The notes under the pieces: generated by a model
Databases searched by the model: none
What the model was told of the DNA's origin: nothing
What the model saw: only the letters and a program-made list of their open reading frames with translations
Source: Veillonella parvula
GTDB lineage: Bacteria; Bacillota; Negativicutes; Veillonellales; Veillonellaceae
DNA: 64,000 bases
Assembly: GCF_902810435.1 (NCBI RefSeq)
Contig: NZ_LR778174.1
Location: 1,227,501 to 1,291,500 of the forward strand
Direction of reading: 5' to 3'
Shown: in pieces, positions 53,421-62,810 of the stretch
How positions within the stretch are numbered: the stretch's first letter is position 1
Layout of the letters: each line of letters begins with the position of its first letter
Program-made: the position numbers and the translations under genes

Positions 53421-54593
53421 CTATCCCTTCAGAGAATCTAAAAATGAAGTCCCAATCCCCCATTGTTTCAATCCAAAGTTTTGCAATATGGTTTCCCCTA
53501 TATCTGCAAAACTATGTCTATCACCCAAAGCTACTGAATGACTCATACTTGGACTATAAGCTAGCAAAGGCACCATTTCTCTCGTATGATCTGTACCTTT
53601 CCAAGTCGGATCATTTCCATGATCTGCGGTGATGAGAAGTAAATCGTCATCTTTAAGCAAGTCCAACAAACCACCTAATTGGTAATCAAAGTCTTCAATA
53701 GCACGCTTATATCCTTCTACATTACGCCGATGACCGTACAGACTATCAAATTCAACAAGGTTGACCATCATGAACCCCCGTGCAAAGCTTTGGCCCAATA
53801 GATAAGGAACTACGTTCATACCATGCGCGTTAGACTTTGTCGGATATGATGCATCCCAGCCAACATGAGCATAAATATCGCCGATTTTGCCAACTGCCAC
53901 TGTCGAAATGTTTGCGTCTTGTAACTCTTGTTGCACCATTTTCTTTTCAGGCATGCGACTATAGTCATGACGATTTGAAGTACGTACAAAATGCCCTGGT
54001 GTACCAACAAAAGGCCGAGCTATGATGCGCCCCACATAATAATCACCGACACATACCTTATCGCGTGTAATTTGACACATGCGATACAACTCTTCTAAAG
54101 GAATGATATCCTCATGAGCAGCAATTTGAAAGACAGAATCCGCCGATGTATAAACGATTGGCTTACCTGTTCTTATATGTTCTTCTCCGAGGCGTTCAAT
54201 AATTTCTGTTCCAGAGGCTACCTCATTACCAAGAAATCCATATCCCGTTTCTTTTGTGAAAGTATCCATCAGTTCCTTCGGAAATCCTTCATAAAATGTC
54301 GGAAATGGTACCGTTACAGGATGCCCCATCATCTCCCAATGACCACTTGTCGTATCTTTGCCGGAACTCGTTTCAGCCATACGACCATAAGCACCAATAA
54401 CAGGCTCATCAAACGCTGAAATATCGGCAATATTAGCTAAACCTATGGATTTTAAATTTGGACAGCGAATAGGTCCTGCTACAGCTTCGATATGTCCTAA
54501 TGTATTCGAACCTTCATCGCCGAATTTAATCGCATCGGCTGCATGCCCTATACCGACACTATCCATTACTAGTAGAATAATTCGATTATACAT
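53421..54593 (-). CDS. deoB: Phosphopentomutase DeoB
   Basis: A 390-residue alkaline-phosphatase-fold mutase that interconverts (deoxy)ribose 1- and 5-phosphates, linking nucleoside salvage to the pentose pathway. Metal motifs are LLVMDSVGIGHAADA (about 6-20), the Thr nucleophile region SGKDTTSGHWEMMG (about 77-90), MMVNLVEFDSLYGHRRNVEGY (about 275-295), and ITADHGNDPTWKGTDHTREMVPLL (about 317-340). Upstream 129 nt are AT-rich. Fits with ade and the purine permease downstream. Confidence 0.96.
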   Translation of the reverse strand: MYNRIILLVMDSVGIGHAADAIKFGDEGSNTLGHIEAVAGPIRCPNLKSIGLANIADISAFDEPVIGAYGRMAETSSGKDTTSGHWEMMGHPVTVPFPTFYEGFPKELMDTFTKETGYGFLGNEVASGTEIIERLGEEHIRTGKPIVYTSADSVFQIAAHEDIIPLEELYRMCQITRDKVCVGDYYVGRIIARPFVGTPGHFVRTSNRHDYSRMPEKKMVQQELQDANISTVAVGKIGDIYAHVGWDASYPTKSNAHGMNVVPYLLGQSFARGFMMVNLVEFDSLYGHRRNVEGYKRAIEDFDYQLGGLLDLLKDDDLLLITADHGNDPTWKGTDHTREMVPLLAYSPSMSHSVALGDRHSFADIGETILQNFGLKQWGIGTSFLDSLKG

Positions 54594-54663
54594 ATGTACT
54601 CCTAAACTTATATAAGATTATTTACTCATATAATGTGAAAATATTTTGTATCAGATTACAATT

Positions 54664-54683
54664 AAACTCATAAACATGAGTTA
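54664..54683 (-). terminator. Weak hairpin after the NUDIX gene
   Basis: AACTCAT (665-671) with ATGAGTT (676-682), small loop, followed on the minus strand by only an interrupted T-rich stretch. Possible weak terminator. Confidence 0.3.
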
Positions 54684-54722
54684 GTAAAAATCTATAAGGT
54701 AAAAAGTGGTAAATTATATAAT

Positions 54723-55259
54723 TTATGACTTAAGGTATGGCATAGCAAGCATAAGAGCCGCCAAAGATTTGCTATCCTTAATAGTCTCATTCTTGATAAC
54801 CTCCAATAGTTCCGGTAAAGTATAGTATTCTAACTCTACATATTCATCAGGATCCCAATTAGTTTCCCCCATGGTAAGCTCCTTAGCAAGATATAAATGT
54901 AATACTTCATTACAGAAACCAGGACTCGTAGCAATAGTCCCTAGTGAGATCCATTGAGCTGCACGATAGCCTGTTTCCTCAGCAAGCTCCCGTTTAGCAC
55001 AAACAATGGGTTCTTCATTTGGATCTAGTTTTCCTGCAGGTACCTCCAGTAATGGCTGCTGCAAAGCATATCTAAATTGACGTTCCATAACGATCTTATT
55101 ATCCTCTGTTACCGCCACAATAGCGGTAGCTCCAGGATGATGCACCACTTCACGCCATGCATCTTTGCCATTTACATCGGCAATATCATAGGTAACTTGA
55201 ATCAATTTACCATCAAATTTCACTTCACTAGACTTCTGTATTTCCTTACTAATTGCCAT
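54723..55259 (-). CDS. NUDIX hydrolase, ADP-ribose pyrophosphatase-like
   Basis: A 178-residue NUDIX enzyme. The complete Nudix box GKLDPNEEPIVCAKRELAEETGY is at about 96-118 (written here in parts: GKLDPNEE, then REL, EETGY). Upstream VERQFRYALQQPLLEVPAG matches the ADP-ribose pyrophosphatase (NudF) subgroup, cleaving ADP-ribose to AMP and ribose 5-phosphate. Eight nucleotides after the methyltransferase gene. Confidence 0.9.
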   Translation of the reverse strand: MAISKEIQKSSEVKFDGKLIQVTYDIADVNGKDAWREVVHHPGATAIVAVTEDNKIVMERQFRYALQQPLLEVPAGKLDPNEEPIVCAKRELAEETGYRAAQWISLGTIATSPGFCNEVLHLYLAKELTMGETNWDPDEYVELEYYTLPELLEVIKNETIKDSKSLAALMLAMPYLKS

Positions 55260-55267
55260 ATATACCT

Positions 55268-56893
55268 CTAATCTTCTATTTTATGTAAAAACCCGAGCCT
55301 TCTTATACGTTGTAAAATTTCCTCTAAGTACACTTTATTAGGAACAATAAAATCAATATTATCCCGCGTATGACGCTGAACTGTAATATTGTCATCCATA
55401 ATAGCAAGAATCTTTTCTCTTGTTGTAGGCTCCACCATTTGCTTTATTACAAAAAGAAATCCATTATCTATATCTTGTTGTACTTTATTATACATGTCGC
55501 CTATACCAATATAGGAGCTGCCCTCCTTTTCTACTATAGTAGAAATAAAATCTATAAAACGTTGAGGTATATACACCTTATTATCTTCAAAAGCAACTCT
55601 TTCATATGGTTCGGCATACATATCAAGATTATCTACAATGATTAAATATAGTAAACGAGAATAAACTCTGTCCATTTCTATAGTATAACCAGGTAGCTTT
55701 CTATGTATATGATCTACTATATCCTGAACAGTAAATATATCACCCCGATCCATAACCTCTTTAATAGCAATATGGATACTATCCGTCATATTGGAAGGAA
55801 TACCTGTATTAACAACGCTGCAATAATATAATTTTGATAATACATCTATACTAACTCGTTCATTGCGAACAATCTTTTTACTATGTTTCTCTTTCGTTAA
55901 TAGGGACATTCTAAACTGCGTATCATAAATGTAATCATAATATTGCTCTTTTGCAATATAATCATCATTTGCCAATTGAGCTATATTATCGTGAATATCC
56001 TCTGGTAACCAACTTATAAAAGATCGTGAAAGAAATACATCCCCAATATATACACAACCTTGATCATTGGCACGTTTTATAAATTCATGTATATATACAG
56101 GATCATTAAAAGGCTCTAAATATTCATGAGCCACATAATAATCGTTAGAGCTTAACACATTTTGGATGTTATCAATTTTATAGCTCGCTTTTTGACTTAT
56201 CCGATTATCTAACCCCATCGTATCAGCTACGAGCTTCAATATATTCTTGGTATATAGAGTTCGTTCCATCAACGGCATCTCTAGCTCTTTTTGCTCTGCA
56301 TATTGCATAATTTCTCGATACTGTTCTAATCGTTTCCATCCAGGATAGGTATTATACGATACATAAGCTACACCGTTGTCAGATAAATTCTTATTACAGA
56401 TAGATAGAATTTTATCTTTTACCACATCCGGAACCCAAGACCAAATCCCATGTACAATAATATAGTCAAAAGTGCCGAATGATTCATCAATATCTAGAAT
56501 ATCCTTCTCTATTAAATGTATATTGGTAAGTCCCATCGACGCAATCAATTCATTCCCCATCTCAATCTGCGAAGACGATAGATCGATGCCCGTAAAGGAC
56601 GCTTCAGGGTAATATAAAGCTTGAGAAATAATGTTTCCACCAAAAGAACATCCGAGCTCAAGGACACGAGCCTTTTTTAAAGGCACTGGGTTTAATCCAA
56701 ATAACAAAGCTCGTGCTGCTAAAGTGTTCAACGAGGTCGCCCCAAAAGGTTGAGAGATATATACTACATCTTCATAACTCTTTTTAAGTATCTTGTTCTC
56801 ATCCAATACATGCATAGTATTTTGTGTAGTCTCAATATCATTACCCATAACTGATGTACCTACGTTCTTTTTATGTTTAGACTCCTGTTTCAT
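55268..56893 (-). CDS. SAM-dependent methyltransferase with regulatory domain
   Basis: A 541-residue protein. Class I methyltransferase domain (about 70-230) with SAM motif I VLELGCSFGGNIISQAL (about 78-94), acidic TGIDLSSSQI (about 100-109), and IIVHGIWSWVPD (about 149-160, typical post-motif). It continues into the predicted methyltransferase regulatory domain (PF10119-like, about 230-330) and a C-terminal domain of about 200 residues ending RRLGFLHKIED. The substrate is unknown; not similar to Hen1, which has a different domain order. Promoter-like boxes upstream; operon with the NUDIX gene. Confidence 0.82.
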   Translation of the reverse strand: MKQESKHKKNVGTSVMGNDIETTQNTMHVLDENKILKKSYEDVVYISQPFGATSLNTLAARALLFGLNPVPLKKARVLELGCSFGGNIISQALYYPEASFTGIDLSSSQIEMGNELIASMGLTNIHLIEKDILDIDESFGTFDYIIVHGIWSWVPDVVKDKILSICNKNLSDNGVAYVSYNTYPGWKRLEQYREIMQYAEQKELEMPLMERTLYTKNILKLVADTMGLDNRISQKASYKIDNIQNVLSSNDYYVAHEYLEPFNDPVYIHEFIKRANDQGCVYIGDVFLSRSFISWLPEDIHDNIAQLANDDYIAKEQYYDYIYDTQFRMSLLTKEKHSKKIVRNERVSIDVLSKLYYCSVVNTGIPSNMTDSIHIAIKEVMDRGDIFTVQDIVDHIHRKLPGYTIEMDRVYSRLLYLIIVDNLDMYAEPYERVAFEDNKVYIPQRFIDFISTIVEKEGSSYIGIGDMYNKVQQDIDNGFLFVIKQMVEPTTREKILAIMDDNITVQRHTRDNIDFIVPNKVYLEEILQRIRRLGFLHKIED

Positions 56894-56919
56894 AAAGCCT
56901 CCCGAATTTTCTACTAACT

Positions 56920-56948
56920 ATAATAATTATTATATAGTATTATGTAAA
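56920..56948 (-). promoter_or_regulatory. Probable promoter of the methyltransferase gene
   Basis: -35 TTTACA (943-948), 17-nt spacer, -10 TATTAT (920-925), about 26 nt before the start codon. Confidence 0.55.
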
Positions 56949-56980
56949 AGAATTATAGCTGAAGAGATTAATTAACACAC

Positions 56981-57011
56981 AAAAACCGCCCAACAAAGTT
57001 GAGCGGTTTTT
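56981..57011 (-). terminator. Intrinsic terminator after dut
   Basis: Stem AAAAACCGCC with GAGCGGTTTTT (near-perfect, with A and T tracts on both sides), about 28 nt after the dut stop. Confidence 0.85.
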
Positions 57012-57038
57012 ACTAATTTATACAAAACCATATATTAT

Positions 57039-57488
57039 TTACATAGTCCCTGTGCTTCCAATACCACCAATTCTTACACCTGTGGCATCATCATCGTTTG
57101 TAATAAGGTATTTAGAGAATATACCTTGAGCAACGCGTTCGCCTTTATCAAGGGTAACTGTTTCTTTGCCAAAGTTAAGAAGGGCAATCATAATATGACC
57201 TTCATTATCCTCATTGTTGTAGTAATCACTATCAATGATACCTGTACTATTCACAAGTGCCAGATGTCGTTTAATAGCCATGCTAGAACGAATATGAATG
57301 GCAAGATATTCATCGTATGCCATAAAAGCTTTAATACCCGTTGGCACCAAAACCACTTGACCAGGTTCTAAAGTAACAGCTTCAGCACATTCAATATCAT
57401 AACCTGCGCTTTCAGTTGTTTTACGTGTTGGTAAGTTGATATCTTGTTCTTCAAAAGCAGAAACTACTTCAAAGCCACGAATATCCAT
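57039..57488 (-). CDS. dut: dUTPase (deoxyuridine 5'-triphosphate nucleotidohydrolase)
   Basis: A 149-residue trimeric-type dUTPase. Motif 1 SAGYDIECAE (about 27-36), motif 2 IRSSMAIKRHLALVNSTGIIDSDYY (about 66-90, in which SSM and D85 contact substrate), and a C-terminal GIGSTG P-loop-like motif 5 (about 142-147). It removes dUTP and makes dUMP. The gene is 10 nt after pnp. Confidence 0.93.
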   Translation of the reverse strand: MDIRGFEVVSAFEEQDINLPTRKTTESAGYDIECAEAVTLEPGQVVLVPTGIKAFMAYDEYLAIHIRSSMAIKRHLALVNSTGIIDSDYYNNEDNEGHIMIALLNFGKETVTLDKGERVAQGIFSKYLITNDDDATGVRIGGIGSTGTM

Positions 57489-57498
57489 GTAACACCTC

Positions 57499-59568
57499 TT
57501 ATTTTAAACAATCTTTACGGGACAAGTTTACACGGCCTTGTTTATCAATCTCGATAACTTTTACCATGATTTCATCCCCTACACTTACTACGTCTTCTAC
57601 ATTTTCAACGCGTTCTTTTGCAAGTTTGGAAATATGTACAAGACCTTCTTTGCCTGGTAATACCTCTACGAATGCGCCAAAGGCCATTAAACGAGTTACT
57701 TTACCAAGGTATACTTCACCTACTTCAACCTCTTTAGTAAGGTTAGTGATGATTTCTTGAGCTTTCGCAGCCCCTTCTTGTTCTACAGAAGCGATAAATA
57801 CTGTACCATCATCTTCGATGTCAATTTTAGCGCCTGTTTCTTCGATGATACTGCGGATTACTTTACCGCCAGAACCGATTACGTCACGGATCTTATCAGG
57901 ATCAATTTTCATTGTAATAATACGTGGAGCGTATTGAGACATTTCTTGACGTGGTTCAGCAATTGTATCAAGCATGATACCCATGATATGCATGCGGCCT
58001 TTGTGAGCTTGTTCTAATGCTTCTTGAAGGATTTCACGGGATAATCCGGAAATCTTGATATCCATTTGAATTGCTGTTACGCCTTTAGCTGTACCAGCAA
58101 CTTTAAAGTCCATATCTCCAAGAGCATCTTCCATGCCTTGAATGTCAGTTAAAATTGTATAATGTTCCCCTTGAGTTACAAGACCCATAGCAATACCTGC
58201 TACAGGAGCTTTAATAGGTACCCCAGCATCCATCAAAGACAATGTAGAACCACATACGGACGCCATGGAGCTAGAACCATTCGATTCCAATACTTCAGAT
58301 ACTAAACGCAACGCATATGGGAAGTCTGCCTCGCTCGGAATCACAGGCACCAACGCGCGTTCAGCCAATGCACCATGACCGATTTCACGACGACCAGGAC
58401 CGCGAGAAGAGCGAGTTTCGCCAACGGAGAAAGATGGGAAATTATAATGATGAATATAACGTTTTTCAGTTTCAACACCAAGACCATCGATGGTTTGTTT
58501 TTCGGATAAAGGCGCTACTGTTGTGACATTCAACACTTGAGTTTGGCCACGTGTAAACAAGCCAGAGCCATGAGTACGAGGTAATACGCCTGTACGGCAA
58601 GAGATTGGACGAACTTCATCAAGTTGACGACCATCTGGACGGATTTTTTCAACAGTAATCATATGACGCACGATTTCTTTTGTCATTGCATCAAATGCTT
58701 TATTTACATCAGCCAAGTTATCTGGATAGATTTCTTCAAAGTGAGCTAATACATCTGAACGTACTTCGCTTTCTTGTGCATCGCGTTGTTGTTTATCTGC
58801 ACAACGAACTGCAGCATCAAGTTTATCATGACCATAGGCACGAACTGCATCACTGATTTCAACAGGAACATCTTTACATTCAAATACGCGTTTTTCCTTA
58901 CCTACTTTTGCAGTCATATCTTCTTGGAATGCTACGATTTTTTTGATTTCTTCGTGAGCTGCCATGATAACTTCAAGAATGATATCTTCCGGTACTTCTT
59001 CAGCGCCACCTTCAACCATGAGGATAGCATCTTTAGTACCAGCCACAACGATATTAAGATCTGTTTCTTCTAATTGTGCTTTCGTTGGATTTACAACAAA
59101 TTCACCATTGATACGTCCCATACGAACGCCTGCAATAGGACCATTCCAAGGAACATCAGAAATAGACAATGCGGCGGAAGCGCCAATCATACCACAAATG
59201 GCTGGATCACAATCTTGGTCCACTGACATAACTGTTGCTACTACGTGTACTTCGTTACGTACACCTTTATCAAATAATGGACGAATAGGACGGTCAATCA
59301 AACGGCTATTCAAGATCGCAGACTCAGGTGGACGCGCTTCACGTTTAATGAAGCCCCCTGGTAAACGACCAACCGCATACATTTTTTCTTCATAGTCTAC
59401 TGTAAGTGGGAAGAAATCGATATCCTTCGCCTCTTTAGAGCCTGTAGCAGTAACGAGTACACGAGTATCGCCATAGCCAATCATTACGGCACCGCCAGCT
59501 TGTTTTGCAAGTTCCCCAGTCTCAATCGTAAAAGTACGACCAGCTAGGTCCATTTGGAATTGTTCCAT
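57499..59568 (-). CDS. pnp: Polyribonucleotide nucleotidyltransferase (PNPase)
   Basis: A 689-residue phosphorolytic 3'-5' exoribonuclease. Two RNase PH domains (about 1-230 and 310-535; [14 protein letters not shown] and [20 protein letters not shown] with active-site Asp), alpha-helical linker (about 240-305), KH (about 553-610, [21 protein letters not shown]) and S1 (about 615-689, [21 protein letters not shown]). Part of the usual rpsO-pnp region. Own promoter-like sequence upstream. Confidence 0.97.
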   Translation of the reverse strand: MEQFQMDLAGRTFTIETGELAKQAGGAVMIGYGDTRVLVTATGSKEAKDIDFFPLTVDYEEKMYAVGRLPGGFIKREARPPESAILNSRLIDRPIRPLFDKGVRNEVHVVATVMSVDQDCDPAICGMIGASAALSISDVPWNGPIAGVRMGRINGEFVVNPTKAQLEETDLNIVVAGTKDAILMVEGGAEEVPEDIILEVIMAAHEEIKKIVAFQEDMTAKVGKEKRVFECKDVPVEISDAVRAYGHDKLDAAVRCADKQQRDAQESEVRSDVLAHFEEIYPDNLADVNKAFDAMTKEIVRHMITVEKIRPDGRQLDEVRPISCRTGVLPRTHGSGLFTRGQTQVLNVTTVAPLSEKQTIDGLGVETEKRYIHHYNFPSFSVGETRSSRGPGRREIGHGALAERALVPVIPSEADFPYALRLVSEVLESNGSSSMASVCGSTLSLMDAGVPIKAPVAGIAMGLVTQGEHYTILTDIQGMEDALGDMDFKVAGTAKGVTAIQMDIKISGLSREILQEALEQAHKGRMHIMGIMLDTIAEPRQEMSQYAPRIITMKIDPDKIRDVIGSGGKVIRSIIEETGAKIDIEDDGTVFIASVEQEGAAKAQEIITNLTKEVEVGEVYLGKVTRLMAFGAFVEVLPGKEGLVHISKLAKERVENVEDVVSVGDEIMVKVIEIDKQGRVNLSRKDCLK

Positions 59569-59609
59569 TCCTATTCCTCCTAAAAATCTTCTTATATGTA
59601 TACCTTCTA

Positions 59610-59639
59610 ATTATATATCAATTAAGGCTAAATAGCCAA
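59610..59639 (-). promoter_or_regulatory. Probable pnp promoter
   Basis: -35 TTGGCT (634-639), 18-nt spacer, perfect -10 TATAAT (610-615), right after the rpsO terminator and 42 nt before pnp. Confidence 0.5.
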
Positions 59640-59643
59640 TTCA

Positions 59644-59668
59644 AAAAAAAGCCGTCCAAGTGGACGGC
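59644..59668 (-). terminator. Intrinsic terminator of rpsO
   Basis: Stem GCCGTCC (651-657) with GGACGGC (662-668) and TTTTTTTT on the minus strand, between rpsO and pnp. Confidence 0.9.
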
Positions 59669-59676
59669 TAATTTTA

Positions 59677-59943
59677 TTATTTACGAAGACCAAGGCGTTC
59701 GATAAGAGAACGGTAACGTTCAATATCTTTACGACGAAGGTAGTCAAGCATGTTACGGCGTTGACCAACCAATTTCAACAAACCACGACGGGAATGATGG
59801 TCTTTTTTGTGCTCTTTTAAGTGATCTGTTAAGTATTGAATGCGGCTTGTTAAAATCGCAACTTGTACTTCTGGAGAACCAGTGTCACCTTCATGAGTAG
59901 CGTATTCTTTAATTACTGCTAATTTAGCTTCTGTAGTTAACAT
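59677..59943 (-). CDS. rpsO: 30S ribosomal protein S15
   Basis: An 88-residue uS15. The classic blocks are present: [23 protein letters not shown] (about 11-33), [31 protein letters not shown] (about 41-71) and [14 protein letters not shown]. It binds the central domain of 16S rRNA. SD AGGAGG 8 nt before the ATG. The leader (about 60032 to 59944) has small hairpins that could bind S15. Confidence 0.97.
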   Translation of the reverse strand: MLTTEAKLAVIKEYATHEGDTGSPEVQVAILTSRIQYLTDHLKEHKKDHHSRRGLLKLVGQRRNMLDYLRRKDIERYRSLIERLGLRK

Positions 59944-60000
59944 TAATGTTACCTCCTAAAAAATTATAATCCCGATAAGCCTAAGTAACCGTTGGAGAAT

Positions 60001-60031
60001 CGAATACTTCGCTTACGATATGTCTTACGAC
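60001..60031 (-). promoter_or_regulatory. Structured rpsO leader, possible S15 autoregulatory element
   Basis: The 5' end of the predicted transcript contains the hairpin GTC-GTAA-GAC (022-031) and CGAA-GTA-TTCG (001-011), and GTAAGC can also pair with GCTTAT further downstream. Such competing pairings resemble known rpsO leaders in other bacteria, but I cannot match any described class. Confidence 0.35.
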
Positions 60032-60038
60032 CTAATTT

Positions 60039-60067
60039 AGTATACAGTATCTGCCCTATGTTGTAAA
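60039..60067 (-). promoter_or_regulatory. rpsO promoter
   Basis: -35 TTTACA (062-067), 17-nt spacer, -10 TATACT (039-044), giving a leader of about 90 nt. Confidence 0.82.
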
Positions 60068-60083
60068 GCAAAAATACAATAAA

Positions 60084-60110
60084 TACACAAAAGAGGGTCT
60101 ACGCCCTCTT
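60084..60110 (-). terminator. Terminator after the ABC importer operon
   Basis: Seven-base stem AAGAGGG (091-097) with CCCTCTT (104-110), immediately after the ATPase gene, with a moderate T-rich tail on the minus strand. Confidence 0.6.
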
Positions 60111-60113
60111 CTA

Positions 60114-60911
60114 TTATTTTGCACCAAGTACCATGCGGTCGCTCAATGCATTTTCCCCAGCCACTTCGAACTTTTGAAGTAAATCAGCAACTGTTAATTG
60201 TTTCTTTTCTTCCCCTTTAACATCATAAATGATACGACCAGCGTCCATCATGATAAGGCGATTACCAAAGCGCAATGCATCACGCATATTATGGGTAATC
60301 ATAAGAGTTGTTAAATTATGTTCTGCAACGAGTTTATCTGTTAGTTGCAACACATTTTCTGCAGTCTTAGGGTCAAGTGCCGCAGTATGTTCATCCAATA
60401 ATAAGAGTTCTGGACGAAGCATGGTAGCCATTAACAATGTAATGGATTGACGTTGACCACCAGATAGTAGGCCCATACGAGCAGATAAACGATCTTCAAG
60501 GCCCAAGCCTAATAATGCAAGACGTTCCTTGAAAAATGCTTGTTCACTATCTTTGAAAGCCCATTTAAGACCTAAGCTTTTACCACGGCGCATAGCAAGA
60601 ATCAAGTTTTCCTCGATTTGCATATTACCAGCAGTACCAACCATAGGGTCTTGGAATACACGTCCAATGTATTTAGCACGTTTGTATTCTGGCATTTTTG
60701 TCACATCAATCTCATTAATTGTAATGGATCCTTCATCTACTGGAAATACACCGGCGATGGAGTTTAGCAAAGTACTTTTACCAGCACCATTACCACCAAT
60801 TACAGTACAAAAATCACCCTCTTCTAGACGAAGGTTGATGCCTTGTAATGCAGTCTTTTCATTAATTGTGCCCTTAAAGAAGGTTTTTACCATATTTTTT
60901 ACTTCTAACAT
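60114..60911 (-). CDS. ABC importer ATPase (TrpXYZ-like system)
   Basis: A 265-residue ABC ATPase. Walker A IGGNGAGKST (about 36-45), Q-loop VFQDPMVGTAGNMQIEENL (about 86-104), signature LSGGQRQSITLLMATMLRPE (about 148-167) and Walker B LLLLDEHTAALDP (about 169-181). The LDEHTAALDP variant is typical of the ATPases in operons with PF04392-type binding proteins, often annotated as tryptophan/tyrosine importers. Ten nucleotides after the permease. Confidence 0.88.
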   Translation of the reverse strand: MLEVKNMVKTFFKGTINEKTALQGINLRLEEGDFCTVIGGNGAGKSTLLNSIAGVFPVDEGSITINEIDVTKMPEYKRAKYIGRVFQDPMVGTAGNMQIEENLILAMRRGKSLGLKWAFKDSEQAFFKERLALLGLGLEDRLSARMGLLSGGQRQSITLLMATMLRPELLLLDEHTAALDPKTAENVLQLTDKLVAEHNLTTLMITHNMRDALRFGNRLIMMDAGRIIYDVKGEEKKQLTVADLLQKFEVAGENALSDRMVLGAK

Positions 60912-60921
60912 AGTGTCCTCC

Positions 60922-61794
60922 TTAACGAGCCAACCATTTTGCTTTCAATGTAGGTAGGGAAAGCGCGATGGCAACAAGAATTGCAGTGAATAATTTCAAA
61001 TCATTTGGTGGCATACCCATGTAGAGAACGGCAGCAATAACGATACGATATACTATAGAACCAAGTACTACAGCGATGAGACTGCGTACGAAGGATTTCG
61101 TACCAAATACTACTTCACCAATGATTACAGAAGCCAAACCAATAACGATGGTACCAATACCCATGCCTACATCAGCAAAGCCTTGGAATTGACCGATAAG
61201 AGCCCCAGACATACCAACAAAGCCATTGGAAATCAAAAGGCCAAGAACGATCATATTATCAGTATTTACGCCTTGAGCGCGAATCATTTGAGGGTTAACA
61301 CCTGTAGCACGTAAGGCTGTACCAATTTCGGTACCGAAGAACCAAAATAAAAGCAAACATACAACTACAGCAACGATAATACCTACGATGGCTGCAGACC
61401 ACATATTCGGCGTGTGGAAAAATCCACCAAGAATCGTATAAATTGTATCCATTCGAAGCAAAGATACATTAGCTTTGCCCATGATGTGAAGGTTTACAGA
61501 GTACAATGCAATCATTGTCAAAATACCGGCCAATAATGCAGGAATTTTCAATTTTGTATGAATCCAGCCTGTTACAGCACCTGCTATCATACCACCCACA
61601 CCGGCAAGTAAAATGGAAAGGATTGGATTCATACCACTTGTAATTAAAATAGCGGAAATGGCCGCCCCCATTGGGAACGTACCTTCCACAGTTAAGTCAG
61701 CCACATCTAATACACGGAAGGTTATGAATACGCCGACCGCTAACAAAGACCATAAAAGGCCTGTGGTTATGGTGCCTACCACTAAATCTAACAT
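60922..61794 (-). CDS. ABC importer permease (TrpXYZ-like system)
   Basis: A 290-residue permease of the branched-chain amino-acid/ribose (BPD_transp_2) type with about eight to nine transmembrane helices. Landmarks: RVLDVADLTVEGTFPMGAAI (about 27-46), GTEIGTALRATGVNPQMIRAQGVNTDNMIVLGLLISNGFVGMSGAL (about 154-198, the coupling region). It forms the channel for the substrate delivered by the paralogous binding proteins. Cytoplasmic coupling to the adjacent ATPase. Confidence 0.88.
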   Translation of the reverse strand: MLDLVVGTITTGLLWSLLAVGVFITFRVLDVADLTVEGTFPMGAAISAILITSGMNPILSILLAGVGGMIAGAVTGWIHTKLKIPALLAGILTMIALYSVNLHIMGKANVSLLRMDTIYTILGGFFHTPNMWSAAIVGIIVAVVVCLLLFWFFGTEIGTALRATGVNPQMIRAQGVNTDNMIVLGLLISNGFVGMSGALIGQFQGFADVGMGIGTIVIGLASVIIGEVVFGTKSFVRSLIAVVLGSIVYRIVIAAVLYMGMPPNDLKLFTAILVAIALSLPTLKAKWLAR

Positions 61795-61805
61795 TAAAAT
61801 CTCCT

Positions 61806-62786
61806 CTATTGTTTCATGTCTTTACGAAGAGCTTCAGGAATCGTGATTCCCAATTTTTTAGCACGTTCTTCGTTAACAGTTAACTTAATCTCTTTTTGTG
61901 TCTCAATAGCTAAGTCTGCAATTTTTGCTTCACCAGCTAGAACTTTTGCAGCCATTAAACCTGTTTGGTAACCCAATTGATAGTAATCAACAGAATATGT
62001 TGCTACGCCACCAGTCATTGTCATGCCTTCATCAGCAGCAAATACCGGGATTTTAGCAGCATCTGTAATTTGTGCCAAGTTAGCCATAGCAGATGCTAAT
62101 ACATTATCTGTTGGTGTATAAATAGCTTGCACATCTTGGTTTACAAGATTTGTAGCTGCTTGTTGAATATCATTTACGTTGGAAACAGTTGCCTCTACGA
62201 CAGTAATACCTTTTGTAGCAGCATACGCTTTCATTTTTTCAACTTGCAATTGGGAGTTGATTTCAGAGGATGTATAAATGGCACCAATACGCTTTACGTT
62301 CGGTACTAATGCTATGATAAGATCAACCTCTTTTTCAACAGGTGTCATGTCGGATGTACCAGATACATTACCACCAGGGCGTTCATTAGATTGAACGAGT
62401 TTAGCTGTCACGTAGTCTGTAATAGCTGTACCCATGATTGGCATGTCATGAGAAGCATTTGCCATCGTCTGAGCCGCAGGTGTTGCAATAGCTAATACTA
62501 AATCTTTTTTATCAGATACGAAACGTTGTGCAATGCTGTTCAAATTAGATTGGTCAGCCTGTGCATTTTGTTGGTCAATTTTAATATTTTGACCATCTTT
62601 ATAACCTTTAGCCGCTAAAGCATCTACGAAGCCCTTATTAGCAGCATCAAGAGATGGATGTTCTACTAATTGAATAACACCAATTTTTTTTTGGTCATTA
62701 GTTGCGGTATTGGAACCACAACCGGCTACCATTGCCATAACAGCAATGGCACTAAGTGCCACTGCAATACCTTTTTTCCAGTTCAT
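61806..62786 (-). CDS. ABC importer substrate-binding lipoprotein, second copy
   Basis: A 326-residue PF04392-type binding protein. Lipobox at C23 (MVAGC). It contains the same landmarks as the neighbouring copy: IGVIQLVEHPSLDAANKGFVDAL (about 36-58), QQNAQADQSNLNSIAQRFVSD (about 72-92), GTAITDYVTAKLVQSNERPGGNVSGTSDMTPVE (about 135-167) and VNDIQQAATNLV. Clearly paralogous to the adjacent gene; they differ mostly in the C-terminal half. Might bind an aromatic amino acid or other small ligand. Confidence 0.9.
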   Translation of the reverse strand: MNWKKGIAVALSAIAVMAMVAGCGSNTATNDQKKIGVIQLVEHPSLDAANKGFVDALAAKGYKDGQNIKIDQQNAQADQSNLNSIAQRFVSDKKDLVLAIATPAAQTMANASHDMPIMGTAITDYVTAKLVQSNERPGGNVSGTSDMTPVEKEVDLIIALVPNVKRIGAIYTSSEINSQLQVEKMKAYAATKGITVVEATVSNVNDIQQAATNLVNQDVQAIYTPTDNVLASAMANLAQITDAAKIPVFAADEGMTMTGGVATYSVDYYQLGYQTGLMAAKVLAGEAKIADLAIETQKEIKLTVNEERAKKLGITIPEALRKDMKQ

Positions 62787-62810
62787 GTATAACTCCTTAC
62801 CAGTTATGTA

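Noticed and set aside
55268-56893. Hen1 partner for the Pnkp-like protein
   Set aside because: The methyltransferase has an N-terminal class I domain followed by a PF10119-like regulatory domain; Hen1 has a different architecture with a metal-dependent catalytic domain at its C-terminus.
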